DNA from: Hormiphora californensis
Lineage: Eukaryota; Ctenophora; Tentaculata; Cydippida; Pleurobrachiidae
Length of the DNA stretch: 64,000 nt
Direction of reading: 5' to 3'
Assembly: GCA_020137815.1 (NCBI GenBank)
Contig: CM035357.1
Coordinates: forward strand, 4,944,496 to 5,008,495
Numbering within the stretch: the stretch's first letter is position 1; every line of letters starts with the position of its first letter. The notes under the pieces were generated by a model. The model worked only from the letters and a program-made list of their open reading frames with translations. It searched no databases and was not told the origin of the DNA. Shown here one piece after another: positions 53,540-64,000 of the stretch. Position numbers and translations under genes: made by a program.

Positions 53540-53770
53540 TGGCGGGCGCCGTTACGATCTGGGTGTTTGGAGGCCTGTTTACAGGTGCGCGCTGCCAAAA
53601 AAGTTGATTCACTAAAATGGCTCTAACCGCCAAACCACTCAACCGTTTTGGCTGATTCAAAGTTTATCTGGTAGGGAATGTCAAGGCCTAACCCCAACCC
53701 AAACCCCAACCCTAACCCTACTTTAGCCCTAACCCTAAAAAACCGTTTGTCAGCACTCCCAAAACACCCA
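53540..53770. repeat. Repeat with inverted partner at 58975-59135
   Basis: The stretch from GGGCGCCGTTACGATCTGGG through AACCGTTTTGGC to CTAACCCTAAAAAACCG recurs in reverse at 58975-59135. The part 53690-53740 is rich in CCCTAACC, which looks telomere-like but is part of this repeat. 53737-53785 is also inverted at 54147-54205. Confidence 0.75.
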
Positions 53771-53789
53771 GATTTTAACGCTGGCCATA

Positions 53790-54009
53790 AAGTCCGATTT
53801 TTTGAAACTGTCACCCCCCTGAAATAACAAAATTTGTCATATCTCCGGTTCCTGATAAGATAGAGACTTGAAATTTGGAGGTTCGGAAGAATTTAGTAAG
53901 ATCTTCGTAACCTCCAAATTTCAAGTCTCTATCTCATCGGGAACCGGAGTTATGGTCATTTTAAGAAACTTGAAAACTCTAAAAAACGACAGTTATTTAA
54001 AATCCGACT
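53790..54009. mobile_element. Diverged relative of the 27343 MITE
   Basis: AAGTCCGATTTTTTGAAACT on the left, ATCCGACT on the right, with the same internal palindrome (TAGAGACTTGAAATTTGGAG and inverse). The right arm is degraded. Confidence 0.85.
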
Positions 54010-54364
54010 ATATTTGGACCAAAATTTTCTTTTTTACTGACTCCACGCTGCTGGCCCCCTGTTCTGCGCCACGCGCAGCGCGGGATATGGCAGCGCTTTT
54101 CAAACCATGCAGCGCATTCCAACGAAACACCCAGATTTTAACGCCGCGCTGGCCAGCGTTAAAAACTGGGTGTTTCGTGAGTGCTGACAAACGGTTTTTT
54201 TTAGGGTGATTCACACCTCACCGTGTCTAGTGGCTGCTCTGCACCGTTTCACCCCTCAGGTCCCTAGTGGGTTGGCCCGTTAAGTAGTTTATTGTTAGCT
54301 GTCAGGCCAATGCTCTGACCACAGTTCTCGCGCGCTCCGAGAGAAACGAGAATGGGTCAGATAG

Positions 54365-54553
54365 GTGCGGAGGAGTGAGTACCACTACGAGAACACTAGA
54401 GGTGCTTTCAGTATTGCTGCACCTAAATTATGGAATCAGCTACCGCGATCAATCCGGGACTCAGAATCCCTTACTACTTTTAAAACATCCCTGAAGACGC
54501 ACTTGTTCTTTAGAGCATACAAGAATTACAAGAATTACAAGAATTACAAATAA
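54365..54553 (+). mobile_element. Non-LTR retrotransposon 3' coding fragment
   Basis: Encodes a typical LINE C-terminal block (AAPKLWNQLPRSIRDSESLT, FKTSLKTHLFFRAY), ending in an AAGAATTAC repeat tail. 5'-truncated. Confidence 0.75.
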
Positions 54554-54754
54554 GTTTTGGTATTGTACACAATCAATAGTCAAAATAATACCACGCACTC
54601 AGCCTAAGCATCCACGTGAAGTGTTGTGATAAGTGGGAATGAAGGTTACTTGCCTTCCGTCAGCAGACTAAAGAGCGAGTTGTCCCCAGTTGTGTGGTAT
54701 CCTGTGACCGGAGGTCTGTCGGGAAGTGTGTCGAGAAATCTGCCCAGATTGACT

Positions 54755-55446
54755 TTTAGGTCAAAGACCTAGGAGTCCTTGTTTCAACAAACTGTGCATG
54801 GTCGGAGCATATCGGCAGCATCACGACAAAGGCTCGTCGGATGAGTGGATGGGCACTTAGTGTGTTTCGGGATAGATCGGATGACACCATGCTAACCCTA
54901 CTCAAATCCATCGTCAGACCCCAGGTTGAATACTGTTGTCCCCTATGGAACCCTGTCAAAAAGTCAGATATTGCACTGGTTGAGGAGGCACAGAGACAAT
55001 TCACCCGCAGGATCGCGAGTTGTTCGGGCATGAATTACTGGGACAGACTCCATCACCTCAAAATCCTGTCCCTTCAACGGCGCCGAGAACGATATATAAT
55101 TATCCACGTCTGGAAGGTCCTGCATAAGGTAGTACCAAACAGTACGAGTCTCTTGTTTACAGAGCACCCACGCCTTGGCACCAGAGCGGTAATTCCTCGG
55201 TATAACTACTTGGCCCAAAAATCCATCTCTGGCCCCTATGACTCATCATTCGGCGTAAAAGGAGCTCAGTTGTGGAATGCAGTGCCTCGGGTAGTGAGAT
55301 CTTCAGCTTCCCTACTCGAGCTAAAGCAGTCGCTCGGTAAATATCTGTCCACCATCCCTGACCAGCCACCGGTTCGTGGGTATAGTGTTCAGCACAGTAA
55401 CTCCCTGTTGGACTGGAGAAACGATCCGAGTGTTTTCAGAGAGTAA
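54755..55446 (+). mobile_element. Non-LTR retrotransposon RT C-terminal fragment
   Basis: Open from about VKDLGVLVST to a TAA. It contains LLKSIVRPQVEYCCPLWNP, LKILSLQRRRERYIIIHVW and GAQLWNAVP: the thumb and C-terminal part of a CR1/jockey-like reverse transcriptase. The catalytic FADD part is missing (5'-truncated). It resembles the minus-strand element at 55.6-57 kb but is a different copy. Confidence 0.85.
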
Positions 55447-55596
55447 ATCATTCAGGGGTGTTTTGCTTTTCTATGTTGTTTGGCTGCCCATTAAAACCCG
55501 ACTCCTTTTGGTGTCTGAGTGTTAGCTCTTTTTGAGCTGAAACTTTGTGTACAATGCTTAATTTATTTATGAATGTTTATGAATGTTTATGAATGT

Positions 55597-57350
55597 TTAT
55601 GAATGTAGGTTGTCAACAGATGTAGATAGACGAACTGATGTCGGCATCCTGTTGAAGAGTTGGATAGCTCGTATCCCAAAGGATTCCTCTCGAAGAGTCT
55701 GGACTGATTTTTGAGCAGTGTGATGGATTTGTGGGAGATGGGCCTTTGGTCCATGACGAAGATGATTGTAGAAGGATATGTTCGTGCTGTTTGGTACCAT
55801 CTCGTGAAGTATCTTCCATACCTGAATTATCATGTACCGTTCTCTTCTTCTTTGTAGAGAAAGAATCCTCAGATACTTAATCCTTTCCCAATAGTCCATA
55901 CCTTCACATTCTTTCACCCGTCGAGTGAAGAATCTCTGTACGGTTTCCAGTTGAGCAATATCTTTGATTTTACACGGTGACCAAAGTGGGGAACAATACT
56001 CCAGCTTTGGCCTAATCAAAGACTTTAGTAGTGTCAGCATCGTTCCTTCAGATCGGTCTCTGAATACTCCCAAAGTCCACCCGGCCAGGCGCTTAGCCTC
56101 CTTCGAAATGATGCTGATATGGGTTTCCCAGGAGGCGTCGTCCGTCATGTAAATCCCCAGATCCTTAACACAGTAGGCTGGCTCGATGGCTTCACCCGAT
56201 GTGCTGTTGTATCGGTAGCACTGGACATTGAAGGGAAGTGCCCGCAGGAATATTGTATTGTTCAATCTGTAATTCATAACTTCGTACTTGTCTTCATGAA
56301 GTAACATGTTGTTGTTTCTCGACCAGATTGCGATGTCGTCCAGGTCCTTTTGAAGGGCTTCTTGGTCTTCCAGCTCTTTAATAGCTCTACGGTTCTTTGT
56401 ATCATCTGCAAACGTTAGTGGGTGTCCGCTTGTCCATTCCACTAGATCGGCTATATACAAGATGAAGAGAAGAGGCCCAAGCACGGACCCCTGAATCACA
56501 CTACTCAAGACCGGTTCTGATCTTGAGAACTTTCCTTCCAGAGCCACCTTTTGGGTTCTTCCAGTCAAAAAAGCCTCAATCCACCCTAGTAGCTTTCCTC
56601 TTACTCCATATTTCCTTAGTTTACCTAGGAGAATCTTGATATCCACCTTGTCAAACGTTCGGTAGATCGAGGCCAGTATCGTGTGACATCGGGGTATATA
56701 GACAGCAATCATGTTGTTGAAATCGTCACTAATTGAGGTTGTATCGGTGACAATGAGGGAACTGTGAATAAGAAGTGCACATCCGCCCCCAGTCCTAAAC
56801 TCCCGATCAGATCTGAAAAGGTTGTACCCTGGAACATGAACTTGGGCATCTTCGATCCGTCCGTCCCACCATGTTTCGGTGAGACTTACTGCAGCAACTG
56901 GAAGCTTAGAGGAGGTTATCAAGTCCGCCACGTACCGCATTTTCCATTTTGTTTGGCTCCCCGCAGATGGGTTGAGACTTCGCCCGTTCAGAAGGATAAG
57001 GTTTGAGCCTTTAACCTTACCTCCGTATACATCGTTGCGTTTTTTGTTTAACGTGCACTTTGAGTGAGGGTTATCCCAGGTGGTATACTCCAGGACACGT
57101 TCGACTGGTTTGGACTTGTTTTCTGTTTGTTGACCTCGTTTGCTACAAGGCCTGACAGTTTGTCCGACAGCCTCACCAAGAGGCGCTCGAAAAAATCCTC
57201 TTCCTTGCTCCTGTTATCGGTCTCCTCTCTGGAAGGGTTCCTGGGTCTGTTCCAGCCGGTCTGTGAGCTGTTGCTGGCGTTTCTGGTTCGGGACCTGGAC
57301 CTGTCTCTGTTTTCGGAACTGTTGTTACGGGATCGGGGCTGATGGTTCGA
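55597..57350 (-). mobile_element. Internally deleted non-LTR retrotransposon (EN fused to RT)
   Basis: Minus-strand frame of about 465 codons. It begins with endonuclease sequence (NLILLNGRSLNPSAG, AAVSLTETWWDG, FRTGGGCALLI), jumps near 56700 straight into the reverse transcriptase (DKVDIKILLGKLRKYGVRG, SVIQGSVLGPLLFILYI, catalytic FADD), and ends with LEYCSPLWSPCKIK and LRILSLQRRRERYMII. The 3' half of EN and the first RT motifs are absent, so it cannot be active. Upstream (57080-57350) is a basic Arg/Ser-rich open segment that may be its ORF1 or leader. A GAATGTTTAT repeat tail lies at 55570-55605. Confidence 0.85.
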
Positions 57351-57529
57351 GGAGGTTTTGCGGTTTCGGTCTCCAGCTACCTTCCATCCTTCATCATCAT
57401 CGTCATATCATACATACAACCAATGATCGGCAAAATAATCCTCACTTCCCTACATTTGGTACATCCACATGGATTCCTGAGTAACTACTGTCTCCAACTC
57501 CTATTCCTGATTCCTGGGCTCCCTTTTTC

Positions 57530-58175
57530 TCGTGTATTCCTTCACATCGATACCTGGGTCCTCTACTCCTACCTCCTCCACATCGATCCCTGGGTCCTTT
57601 ACTCCTACCTCCCCCACATCGATCCCTGAGTCCTCTACTCCTACCTTGCTCCACATCGATCCCTGGGTCTTTTCCCAACCTCCTTCACATCGATCCCTGG
57701 GTCCTTTACTCCTACCTCCTCCACATCGATTCCTGGGTCCTTTACCTACCTTGCTCCACATCGATACCTGGGTCCTTTACTCCTACCTCCTCCACATCGA
57801 TCCCTGAGTCCTTTACTCCTACCTCCTCCACATCGATTCCTGGGTCCTTTCCCTACCTTGCTCCACATCGATCCCTGGGTCTTTTCCCAACCTCCTTCAC
57901 ATCGATCCCTGGGTCCTTTACTCCTACCTCCTCCACATCGATCCTGGGTCCTTTCCCTACCTTGCTCCACATCGATCCCTGGGTCCTCTACTTCTACCTG
58001 CTCCACATCGATCCCTGGGTCCTTTACTCCTACCTCCTCCACATCGATCCCTGGGTCCTTTACTCCTACCTCCTCCACATCGATCCCTGGGTCCTTTACT
58101 CCTACCTTGCTCCTCATCGATCCCTGGGTCCTTTACTCCTACCTCCTCCACATCGATCCCTGGGTCCTCTTCCTT
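57530..58175. repeat. Minisatellite, 33-36 bp unit
   Basis: About 18 copies of CCTCCACATCGATCCCTGGG plus TCCTTTACTCCTA with small variants. Long open frames on both strands come from the repeat. Confidence 0.93.
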
Positions 58176-58555
58176 GCGCTGCTCCATATCGAGCACATCC
58201 TCATTCCTCATTCTACAAACTATTCACAACATCCCTTCTACACGCTACTCATCACTTGTTATCACGACAGTTTATTGATTCTGTTTTTTGTACATACAAT
58301 GTGATATTGAAGAGTGTTTGAATTAGACGAGATAACCCAGCTAGAGGTAGCTACGGGCGGAAACGTCCGCATGTTGGACATATTTATTTTTAATATTTGT
58401 GAACCAATATGTTTAGTGTATTAGCGGGGTGTCAATAATTACATTTATTTAATTTATTGACATTATAAATATAATTTTAATCTTGTAATCTTGTAATCTT
58501 GCTCTGACAGATTGTTAGGGTTAAAGTTGAAAAGCGCTGCCTTATCCCCCTGCTT

Positions 58556-58949
58556 ATAAGGAACCATAATAAAGTTCAAGAGCCTCCAAGAGCGCACCAC
58601 AATCAAGAGAGACCAAAATCAAGAGCACACCACATTACCACAATCAAGAGAGACCAAAATCAAGAGCACACCACAATCAAGAGAGACCAAATCAAGAGCG
58701 CACCACAATCAAGAGAGACCAAATCAAGAGCGCACCTCATCCAAGAGAGCTCCCTATCCAGAAGATACCAGATGTGGTGCGCTCTTGAATTTGGTCTCTC
58801 TTGATTGTGGTGCGCTCTTGATTTCGTCTCTCTTGATTGTGGTGTGCTCTTGATTTTGGTCTCTCTTGATTGTGGTGTGCTCTTGATTTTGGCCTCTCTT
58901 GATTGTGGTGCGCTCTTGGAGGCTCTTGAACTTTATTATGTTTCCTTAT
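58556..58949. mobile_element. Second foldback element of the AAGAGCGCACC family
   Basis: Ends AAGGAACCATAATAAAGTTC / inverse, arms of AAGAGCGCACCACAATCAAG and AGAGACC units in mirrored order; same design as 28065-28452, with different internal units. Confidence 0.85.
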
Positions 58950-58974
58950 CGGGGGCCAGTAACGTTTGCCAAGG

Positions 58975-59135
58975 GCTAAAGTAGGGCTAGGATTAAGCCT
59001 TGACATTTCCTACCAGATAAACTTTGAATTTGCCAAAACGGTTGAGTGGTTCGACGGTTAGAGCCGTTTTAGTGAATCAACTTTTTTGGCCCTAACCCAG
59101 ATCGTAAAACGGCGCCCGTCACCAAACACCCATAT
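58975..59135. repeat. Inverted partner of 53540-53770
   Basis: Contains CTTGACATTTCCTACCAGAT, CCAAAACGGTTGAGTGGTTC and AAAACGGCGCCCGTC in opposite orientation to 53.5 kb. The pair brackets the retrotransposon and minisatellite cluster. Confidence 0.75.
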
Positions 59136-59307
59136 AAAAAACTGGTCTCTGCGGGGTATCAAATGTAACAATTGAATTGAATCAGTCAGGTCGTGCTTGC
59201 TCACCAATCCCTTAAGTCTTTCACCTTTCGAGACCACTGGAGTTTCACCAAGGTCCGGGAACCAGTCCTTATCGTTACCATCCGTCGTTTCAGGCAGTCT
59301 AATATTA

Positions 59308-60528
59308 CAGTCGGACCCCGATTTACCGGGCCCCGATTTACCGGAACCCCGATTTACCGGGAGGAATTCTTTCCCCCGATTTTTTTTGGAAAATTTTCGA
59401 AGTTTGGCCGGTTGGTAAACTTGCATTTGCAATTTGCTAGGTCTAATGGGGATCACGTATCGGTTCGTTTCGAACCGTCTAATTAGCGGCAGGACATGTG
59501 ATAAGATGCACCGATTCGAAACACGATTCGAACGTGGCTGGTATACCTTAGAAAAATTTCATAACTTTTTTTTGCAAAATTTTACAGAATCATTGTCAAT
59601 GCTTTGATCGATGCTCCCCGTCAATTTTCAGAGAAAAAGTTATTTTGAAATTTTGATACTTTCTCACCCCGCTTAGGGTGCCCAGATTCGGCATGGTATC
59701 ACGTATCGGTTCGTTTCGAACCGTCTAATTAGCGGCAGGTCACGTGATAATATGCACCGATTCGAAACACGATTCAAACGTGGCTGGTATACATTATAAA
59801 AATTTTATAACTTTTTTTTGCAAAATTTTACAGAATCATTGTCAATGCTTTGATCGACGCTCCCCGTAAATTTTCAGAGAAAAAGTTATTTTGAAACTTT
59901 GATACTTTCTCACCCCGCTTAGGGTGCCCAGATTCGGCATGGTATCACGTATCGGTTCGTTTCGAACCGTCTAATTAGCGGCAGGTCACGTGATAATATG
60001 CACCGATTCGAAACACGATTCAAACGTGGCTGGTATACATTAGAAAAATTTTATAACTTTTTTTGCAAAATTTTACAGAATCATTGTCAATGCTTTGATC
60101 GACGCTCCCCGTAAATTTTCAGAGAAAAAGTTATTTTGAAACTTTGATACTTCCTCACCCCGCTTAGGGTGCCCAGATTCGGCATGGTATCACGTATCGG
60201 TTCGTTTCGAACCGTCTAATTAGCGGCAGGACACGTGATAAGATGCACCGATTCGAAACACGATTCGGACTCGGTCGGGGTGGTTTACCTTAGAAAAAGT
60301 TTTTACATTTTTTTTTGAATTTTTAAATTTTCTATTTCTAATGACAGAAGCAATGATCATATTGTCATCAATAAATGTATAATATACAATTAGAGGTGTC
60401 TTGGTATAGAATTTTGGACAAAAGTAGGATTTATGGGTCAAATATGCTCTACCCCGATATACCGGGCACCCCGATTTACCGGGCAAAATGGCTTCCCCCG
60501 AGGATCCCGGTAAATCGGGGTCCGACTG
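59308..60528. mobile_element. Pogo-like non-autonomous element, 1.2 kb
   Basis: The ends CAGTCGGACCCCGATTTACC and inverse, between TA dinucleotides, are like the terminal repeats of pogo/Tigger elements. Subterminal CCCCGATTTACCGGG units are repeated three times on the left and twice on the right. The interior is a satellite, not a transposase. Confidence 0.88.
59450..60290. repeat. 245-bp tandem repeat inside the pogo-like element
   Basis: Units start with ATCACGTATCGGTTCGTTTC at about 59453, 59698, 59944 and 60188; three full copies and a partial fourth. Each contains CACGTGATA-ATGCACCGATT. Confidence 0.93.
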
Positions 60529-60903
60529 TATATAACATTATCAAGTTGTTGGTTCGATCTTCAGAGGCACTGGGTAAGAGCAGATACACAACGGTGACGG
60601 GCGGCGGCAGTCTCTTAAAACAGTGGACATGGCGTAGCTCACAATCCCCTGTAGTTTGTACATCACTGATACTCTTCTCCAGTAGGGAATCCTTGCGATT
60701 ATAGCTAGAGTATCCTCGAACTAACCTCGCCCTGTAAAGCAATGATTTTGGTACCGCTCTAACAACTCATCCTTGGGGGTATCAAGACGCCAATGTCACC
60801 AAGGCGGTTCCTGTTGGTCCTCAGATCGTTTAGGACTTCCATGGTGTCATTCGCCAGGGAACTGATATTAGGTGTGTGTTATCATCTTTCTTCTCCTCTA
60901 TAT

Positions 60904-61023
60904 GCTTCCTTGAGTCGCCTTACACTGTGTCCGTGTATGCTGTATGGACAATTCAACTGCTTCCAGTTCCTGGCCATTTGGGAAAGAGTTGAATTGTTCA
61001 TTGTGTCAGGCGACTCAAGGAAA
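60904..61023. repeat. 120-bp inverted-repeat element
   Basis: CTTCCTTGAGTCGCCTTACA and TGTCAGGCGACTCAAGGAAA face each other about 80 bp apart; probably a small MITE. Confidence 0.65.
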
Positions 61024-62504
61024 GAGGCAATGATCGGTACCAAAGAATACCAGCCATGTCTATGTAAGCGATTATCAGTTATCTTCTGCTTTTTAGGTGG
61101 TATCTAGTCTTTTCAAGTAGTTGTTCTTCAATTTGCTCCGGTCAAGCCCCCTTCCCTATCTTTTGGGTTCAGAGTTCTCGAGTCGTCTATGCCTGATAAA
61201 ACTGTGATTCACGCGAGTTAACCACAGGGGTCACTCCCTCCACACACCATGAATTGTTCAATGTAATTTTTTCTGTCAGAGAATAGGCCTGACCCTATTT
61301 TTATTTCTGTTCTGCACGTGGAGCACGCTAGAACCGCGGTCAGAGCATTTGCCTGACAGTTTTAAAAATAATGACTTTGAACTTTTTTATCGCTGTTTGT
61401 AGGGAAGTAAATAAATAAATCATTATAGTGGTTTATGTGTATTTTCGGCTAAAGGGTTAGCGACGTCTGGGTGTTTGGTCGTACACCACCGACTCCATGG
61501 TAGATTACTTTTTTGTTCCACTAGCCCGCAGTATTACAAATATATTGAAAAATAATCGAGGCTATCAAACAAATGACCACCTATCAAACCCAAGCATGTA
61601 CTGTTCGAGAGACTTCATCATTGAGCTGTCTGGCGCCGCGACCCCATCTGCAGGGTCTGGCGCCGCCACACTGTCATAGAGGAGATATAAAATCCCTGCT
61701 AAGTGATAAATCGTGGACTGAAGCCATCATGGATGGAAAGGATTGTTGACATGGTTAGTGTGGATTTTATTGATAATTTATTCTTACAAGGCTTTTAGTG
61801 GGAATACTTCTTGAGTTACTCAACAACACTTTGTTGTCAATCTGGCTCTCTGATTGGTCACGCTTGTGCGTCTTCTTACCGTTTTGGCCAAATCCCATAT
61901 TATTCAGATACCCGATACCGTATTCCCATTACAAGTAGCCTTGTAAGCACCTCAGCTATAGCTGTCTTCAGTCTGGGATGCGCATATATTGAGACCAATA
62001 CTAAAATGATACCACTTTTCTCTTTACATAACAAGTTTTATTTAACAACAGAATAAAATTCGGACATAGTCAGCGGCGTGAAAGCAATATAAACAGCTGA
62101 GAAGTTCCAAACACACACACATGATTTGCAGTGAGAATAGAACTGGCACAGAACTATTTGTGTTACCTAATGTATAGAAACCAATACTACACACAATCAT
62201 GAATGATGAATCCATGATACACTCAGCTGCAGTGACTACTCGATATATATCTCAACTTTAATCGTTTTCGTTATCGTCAGCTCAAATATTATATTGTATT
62301 TAAATGTATATCTAATCCACTGTAAAAGTCCTAAGCAAGCTAAATACAAGAAAATGGTGTAAAAACAAACTCTCTGCATATATACCTACAGATCGCTACA
62401 CAACGTGCTCTCCGTGTTGATCCCCGAAGAAAATATAATACAAATGCTCACAATTCCACCAGATCAGGTGTCAGATGAAAAGCTCTACTCACAATTAAAT
62501 GTGC
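61024..62504. other. Kv channel 3' flank and repeats
   Basis: No gene recognised. 61170-61250 repeats sequence seen at 26840-26930 (CTCGAGTCGTCTATGCC). 61290-61370 resembles the GTCAGGCCAATGCTCTGAC repeat. The last 450 bp are AT-rich and probably the channel 3' UTR. Confidence 0.5.
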
Positions 62505-63766
62505 TCACATTTTCTCTCTCTCATACACAAAGCTAAACTTGGACACAATAATAGTCATTGGGAGTGCAAGAAAAACGATGCCTAGAGTGAGAACAAATCC
62601 ACCAAAGAGTTTCCCACCTGCGCTCTGAGGATACATATCCCCATATCCCACCGTTGTTATGGTAACAATAACCCACCAACAACTCTGCATGATACTGTCA
62701 AAGTCCTTGTTATAGGCGCTCTCAATGTAGTACATGATCGAACCGAACGTAATGACAAAGATGAACAACAGACAGACGAGGAGGATGAGTTCCCGTTTAG
62801 CATTGCTAACTGCCTTCATGATAATCAACAGATCTCTGGAGTGTCTGATGAACTTGAATATACGAACAATACGGAAGATCCTACAGACTCGGAGGACCAC
62901 GTATGCTTGTTTATTGTCCATACTGTCTTCCCCGCCATTGCCAACACCATTTGCCATGAGGCCCACGTAAAAGGGGAGGATCGAGAGGAAATCCAAAACG
63001 TTGAAGAAGTTCTTCCAGAAGTCAATTGGGCGAGGCCACGTCAGTAATCTTATAGTGAAATCAAAGGTAAAAAAACCCATAATCACGCAATTAACAATGA
63101 ACAGATACCAAAAGTATGTTGCGTTTTTGTCCGTGAATTGTTGTTTGAATTTCGGCTCCGACTCGAAGATAAGGAACGCTATGGAAACACAGATGAAGGC
63201 AATGTCGAAGCCATGCCAGACCGCTGCAACTTTGGAAGAACGGGGATCCTGGAGGAAATTATGAATTTTCATTCTACACGATTGGATACAGTCCACCCCA
63301 GATGTAGAATCACCATCCGGAATGTAAACAGCTAACTCTCGCTCCTTTTTGATACCAAAGAATTCCTTCTCCTTGGCATAGACATCAGGATCTACGTTGA
63401 GTGGGGGTGCTTCCTTCCCCGTCTGGTAGTAGTGCAGGATAGAGTCAAAACAGGGTCGGTGCTTGTTGAAGTAGAACGCATCGAGTTTATCAGACCAGTA
63501 TTTGTTACGCCGCTCAGGATTGCCAAGGAGGGTCGCTGGAAATTGATTCAGGGAGGTGTATGTTGTCACAAAGTTCGTACCCGAAACATTTATCGTCACC
63601 TAAAATAAGGGCAAACGAACGTTACATGACGTGTGAACTGATGTCAGGCAAATAATAAAGCTCGTTTTAGAGACTTTTAATGTTTGAGACTTATATTATT
63701 CCACTCACCAAATCATCATCATTTGTCACTTCATCTTCCTCTGTAACTGTCGTCCCTTTTGCCTGC
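62505..63766 (-). CDS. Shaker-type voltage-gated potassium channel (5' end not resolved)
   Basis: Pore-forming Kv subunit of the plasma membrane. Exon 62505-63599 holds almost everything; a short exon 63709-63766 (acidic, EEDEVTNDDDL) precedes it and is itself phase 1, so at least one more 5' exon is missing. T1/BTB: VTINVSGTNFVTTYTSLNQF, FDSILHYYQTGK. S1-S3 follow from FDIAFICVSIAFLIFESEP. S4 has basic residues at every third position (RVCRIFRIVRIFKFIRHSRD). The S4-S5 linker and S5 are typical, and the filter is TVGYGD. S6 reads ALPMTIIVSKF: the usual PVP hinge (PVPVIV) is changed to PMT. The cytosolic tail is only a few residues after S6. No frame break. Subfamily cannot be fixed; non-bilaterian Kv1-like is my best guess. 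Confidence 0.95.
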
Positions 63767-64000
63767 CTGAGGAAGAGGGGGGTTAGAAATATTATCGATG
63801 TATCTCTCCTTATAATTTGGCCTGAGTAAGGGCTCTTCCACCCCTTGGCCCTTACTCAACAAGCCAAGATCTGAAAGTTATATTATGACTACAATTTTAC
63901 CACGATTTATACACGATTTCTCCATTCATCCCAGCAATTGATGCAATGAAAAGTTATATTTGTAGCTCATTTTGCGATGATCATCACCGTACGGTAACTT
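63767..64000. other. Upstream intron or promoter of the Kv gene
   Basis: No further exon is evident before the window edge. A small palindrome (AGTAAGGGC-TCTT / GGCCCTTACTC, about 63825-63856) is present. Confidence 0.4.

Larger units (their letters stand above)
59140..60870 (-). pseudogene. Degenerate coding segment split by a pogo-like element
   Basis: On the minus strand, pieces look coding: SLANDTMEVLNDLRTNRNRL (60800-60865), DSLLEKSISDVQTTGDCELR and LPPPVTVVYLLLPSASEDRT (60560-60740). Beyond the insertion, RLPETTDGNDKDWFPDLGET and LKGLVSKHDLTDSIQLLHLI follow (59150-59300). Removing the 59308-60528 element with one TA leaves the last two pieces in one continuous frame. Upstream pieces are in conflicting frames. 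I do not recognise the protein; it could be a decayed gene or part of another transposon. Confidence 0.35.

Noticed and set aside
53690..53745. Interstitial telomere repeat (CCCTAA)n
   Set aside because: Only a handful of irregular CCCTAACC/CCCCAACC units, and part of a repeat that also occurs inverted at 58.98 kb; not evidence of a chromosome end or fusion.
57441..58321. Six overlapping repetitive open frames (DPGIDVEEVG type and HIDPWVLYSY type)
   Set aside because: All derive from the 33-36 bp minisatellite, are open on both strands, and have no start, splice or non-repeat context.
59450..60290. CRISPR-like array
   Set aside because: The 245-bp units are contiguous with no spacers, lie within a TIR element of a eukaryotic genome, and have no cas genes nearby.
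60793..61107. 104-codon plus-strand open frame
   Set aside because: It overlaps a better-looking minus-strand coding piece and the 120-bp inverted repeat; its cysteine and leucine content looks accidental.

Overview
The window looks like a gene-dense stretch of an invertebrate animal nuclear genome. The genes are recognisably metazoan (ACF1/BAZ1A, IBTK, a Shaker-type Kv channel, an alpha-arrestin, cohesin SMC1). They are split by short GT-AG introns, many near 50-150 bp. Intergenic gaps are often only a few hundred bases, and one small gene sits inside an intron on the opposite strand. Gene content, compactness and repeat load would fit an early-branching animal such as a sponge. That is inference; nothing here identifies the species. 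No operons, bacterial signals or CRISPR arrays are present.

Layout, left to right. 1-4.1 kb: a possible one-pass membrane protein among GA/CT microsatellites. 4.1-30 kb, all on the minus strand: acetyl-CoA acetyltransferase (4.1-6.7), a cytochrome c oxidase subunit 6C-like gene (7.0-7.6), IBTK (8.7-11.6), PTPMT1 (11.8-15.3), GID8/TWA1 (15.9-17.2), a five-finger U1-type zinc-finger protein with an RGG tail (17.9-21.8) and eIF2-beta (22.7-26.2). 26.2-29.6 kb: a repeat field containing a tandem duplication, one copy of which carries two insertions. 29.7-43.3 kb, minus: a 26-exon ACF1/BAZ1A homologue hosting a nested plus-strand gene. 43.8-48.2 kb, minus: SMC1. 48.6-49.7 kb, plus: a tiny membrane protein interrupted by a MITE. 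51.4-52.6 kb, plus: an alpha-arrestin. 53.5-61 kb: non-LTR retrotransposon fragments, a minisatellite, foldback elements and a pogo-like element. 62.5-63.8 kb, minus: a Kv channel whose 5' end lies upstream of its last resolvable exon.

The genes are mostly housekeeping and do not form one pathway. ACF1 and SMC1 act on chromatin, eIF2-beta and perhaps the zinc-finger protein on RNA and translation, and thiolase, PTPMT1 and the COX6C-like protein in mitochondrial metabolism.

Two things stand out. First, about 19 reading-frame breaks occur in six genes, and every one I could orient needs the removal of one surplus base (+1). Neighbouring genes with as much or more coding sequence have none. Either this is a one-sided assembly error, or expression involves +1 ribosomal frameshifting, which is established for Euplotes nuclear genes and glass-sponge mitochondria. 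Second, several local tandem repeats are made of gene signals: ten copies of a complete 3' splice site, repeated start-codon leaders and a duplicated splice donor. Many TIR and foldback elements lie in introns, some with target duplications or empty paralogous sites visible in the window.
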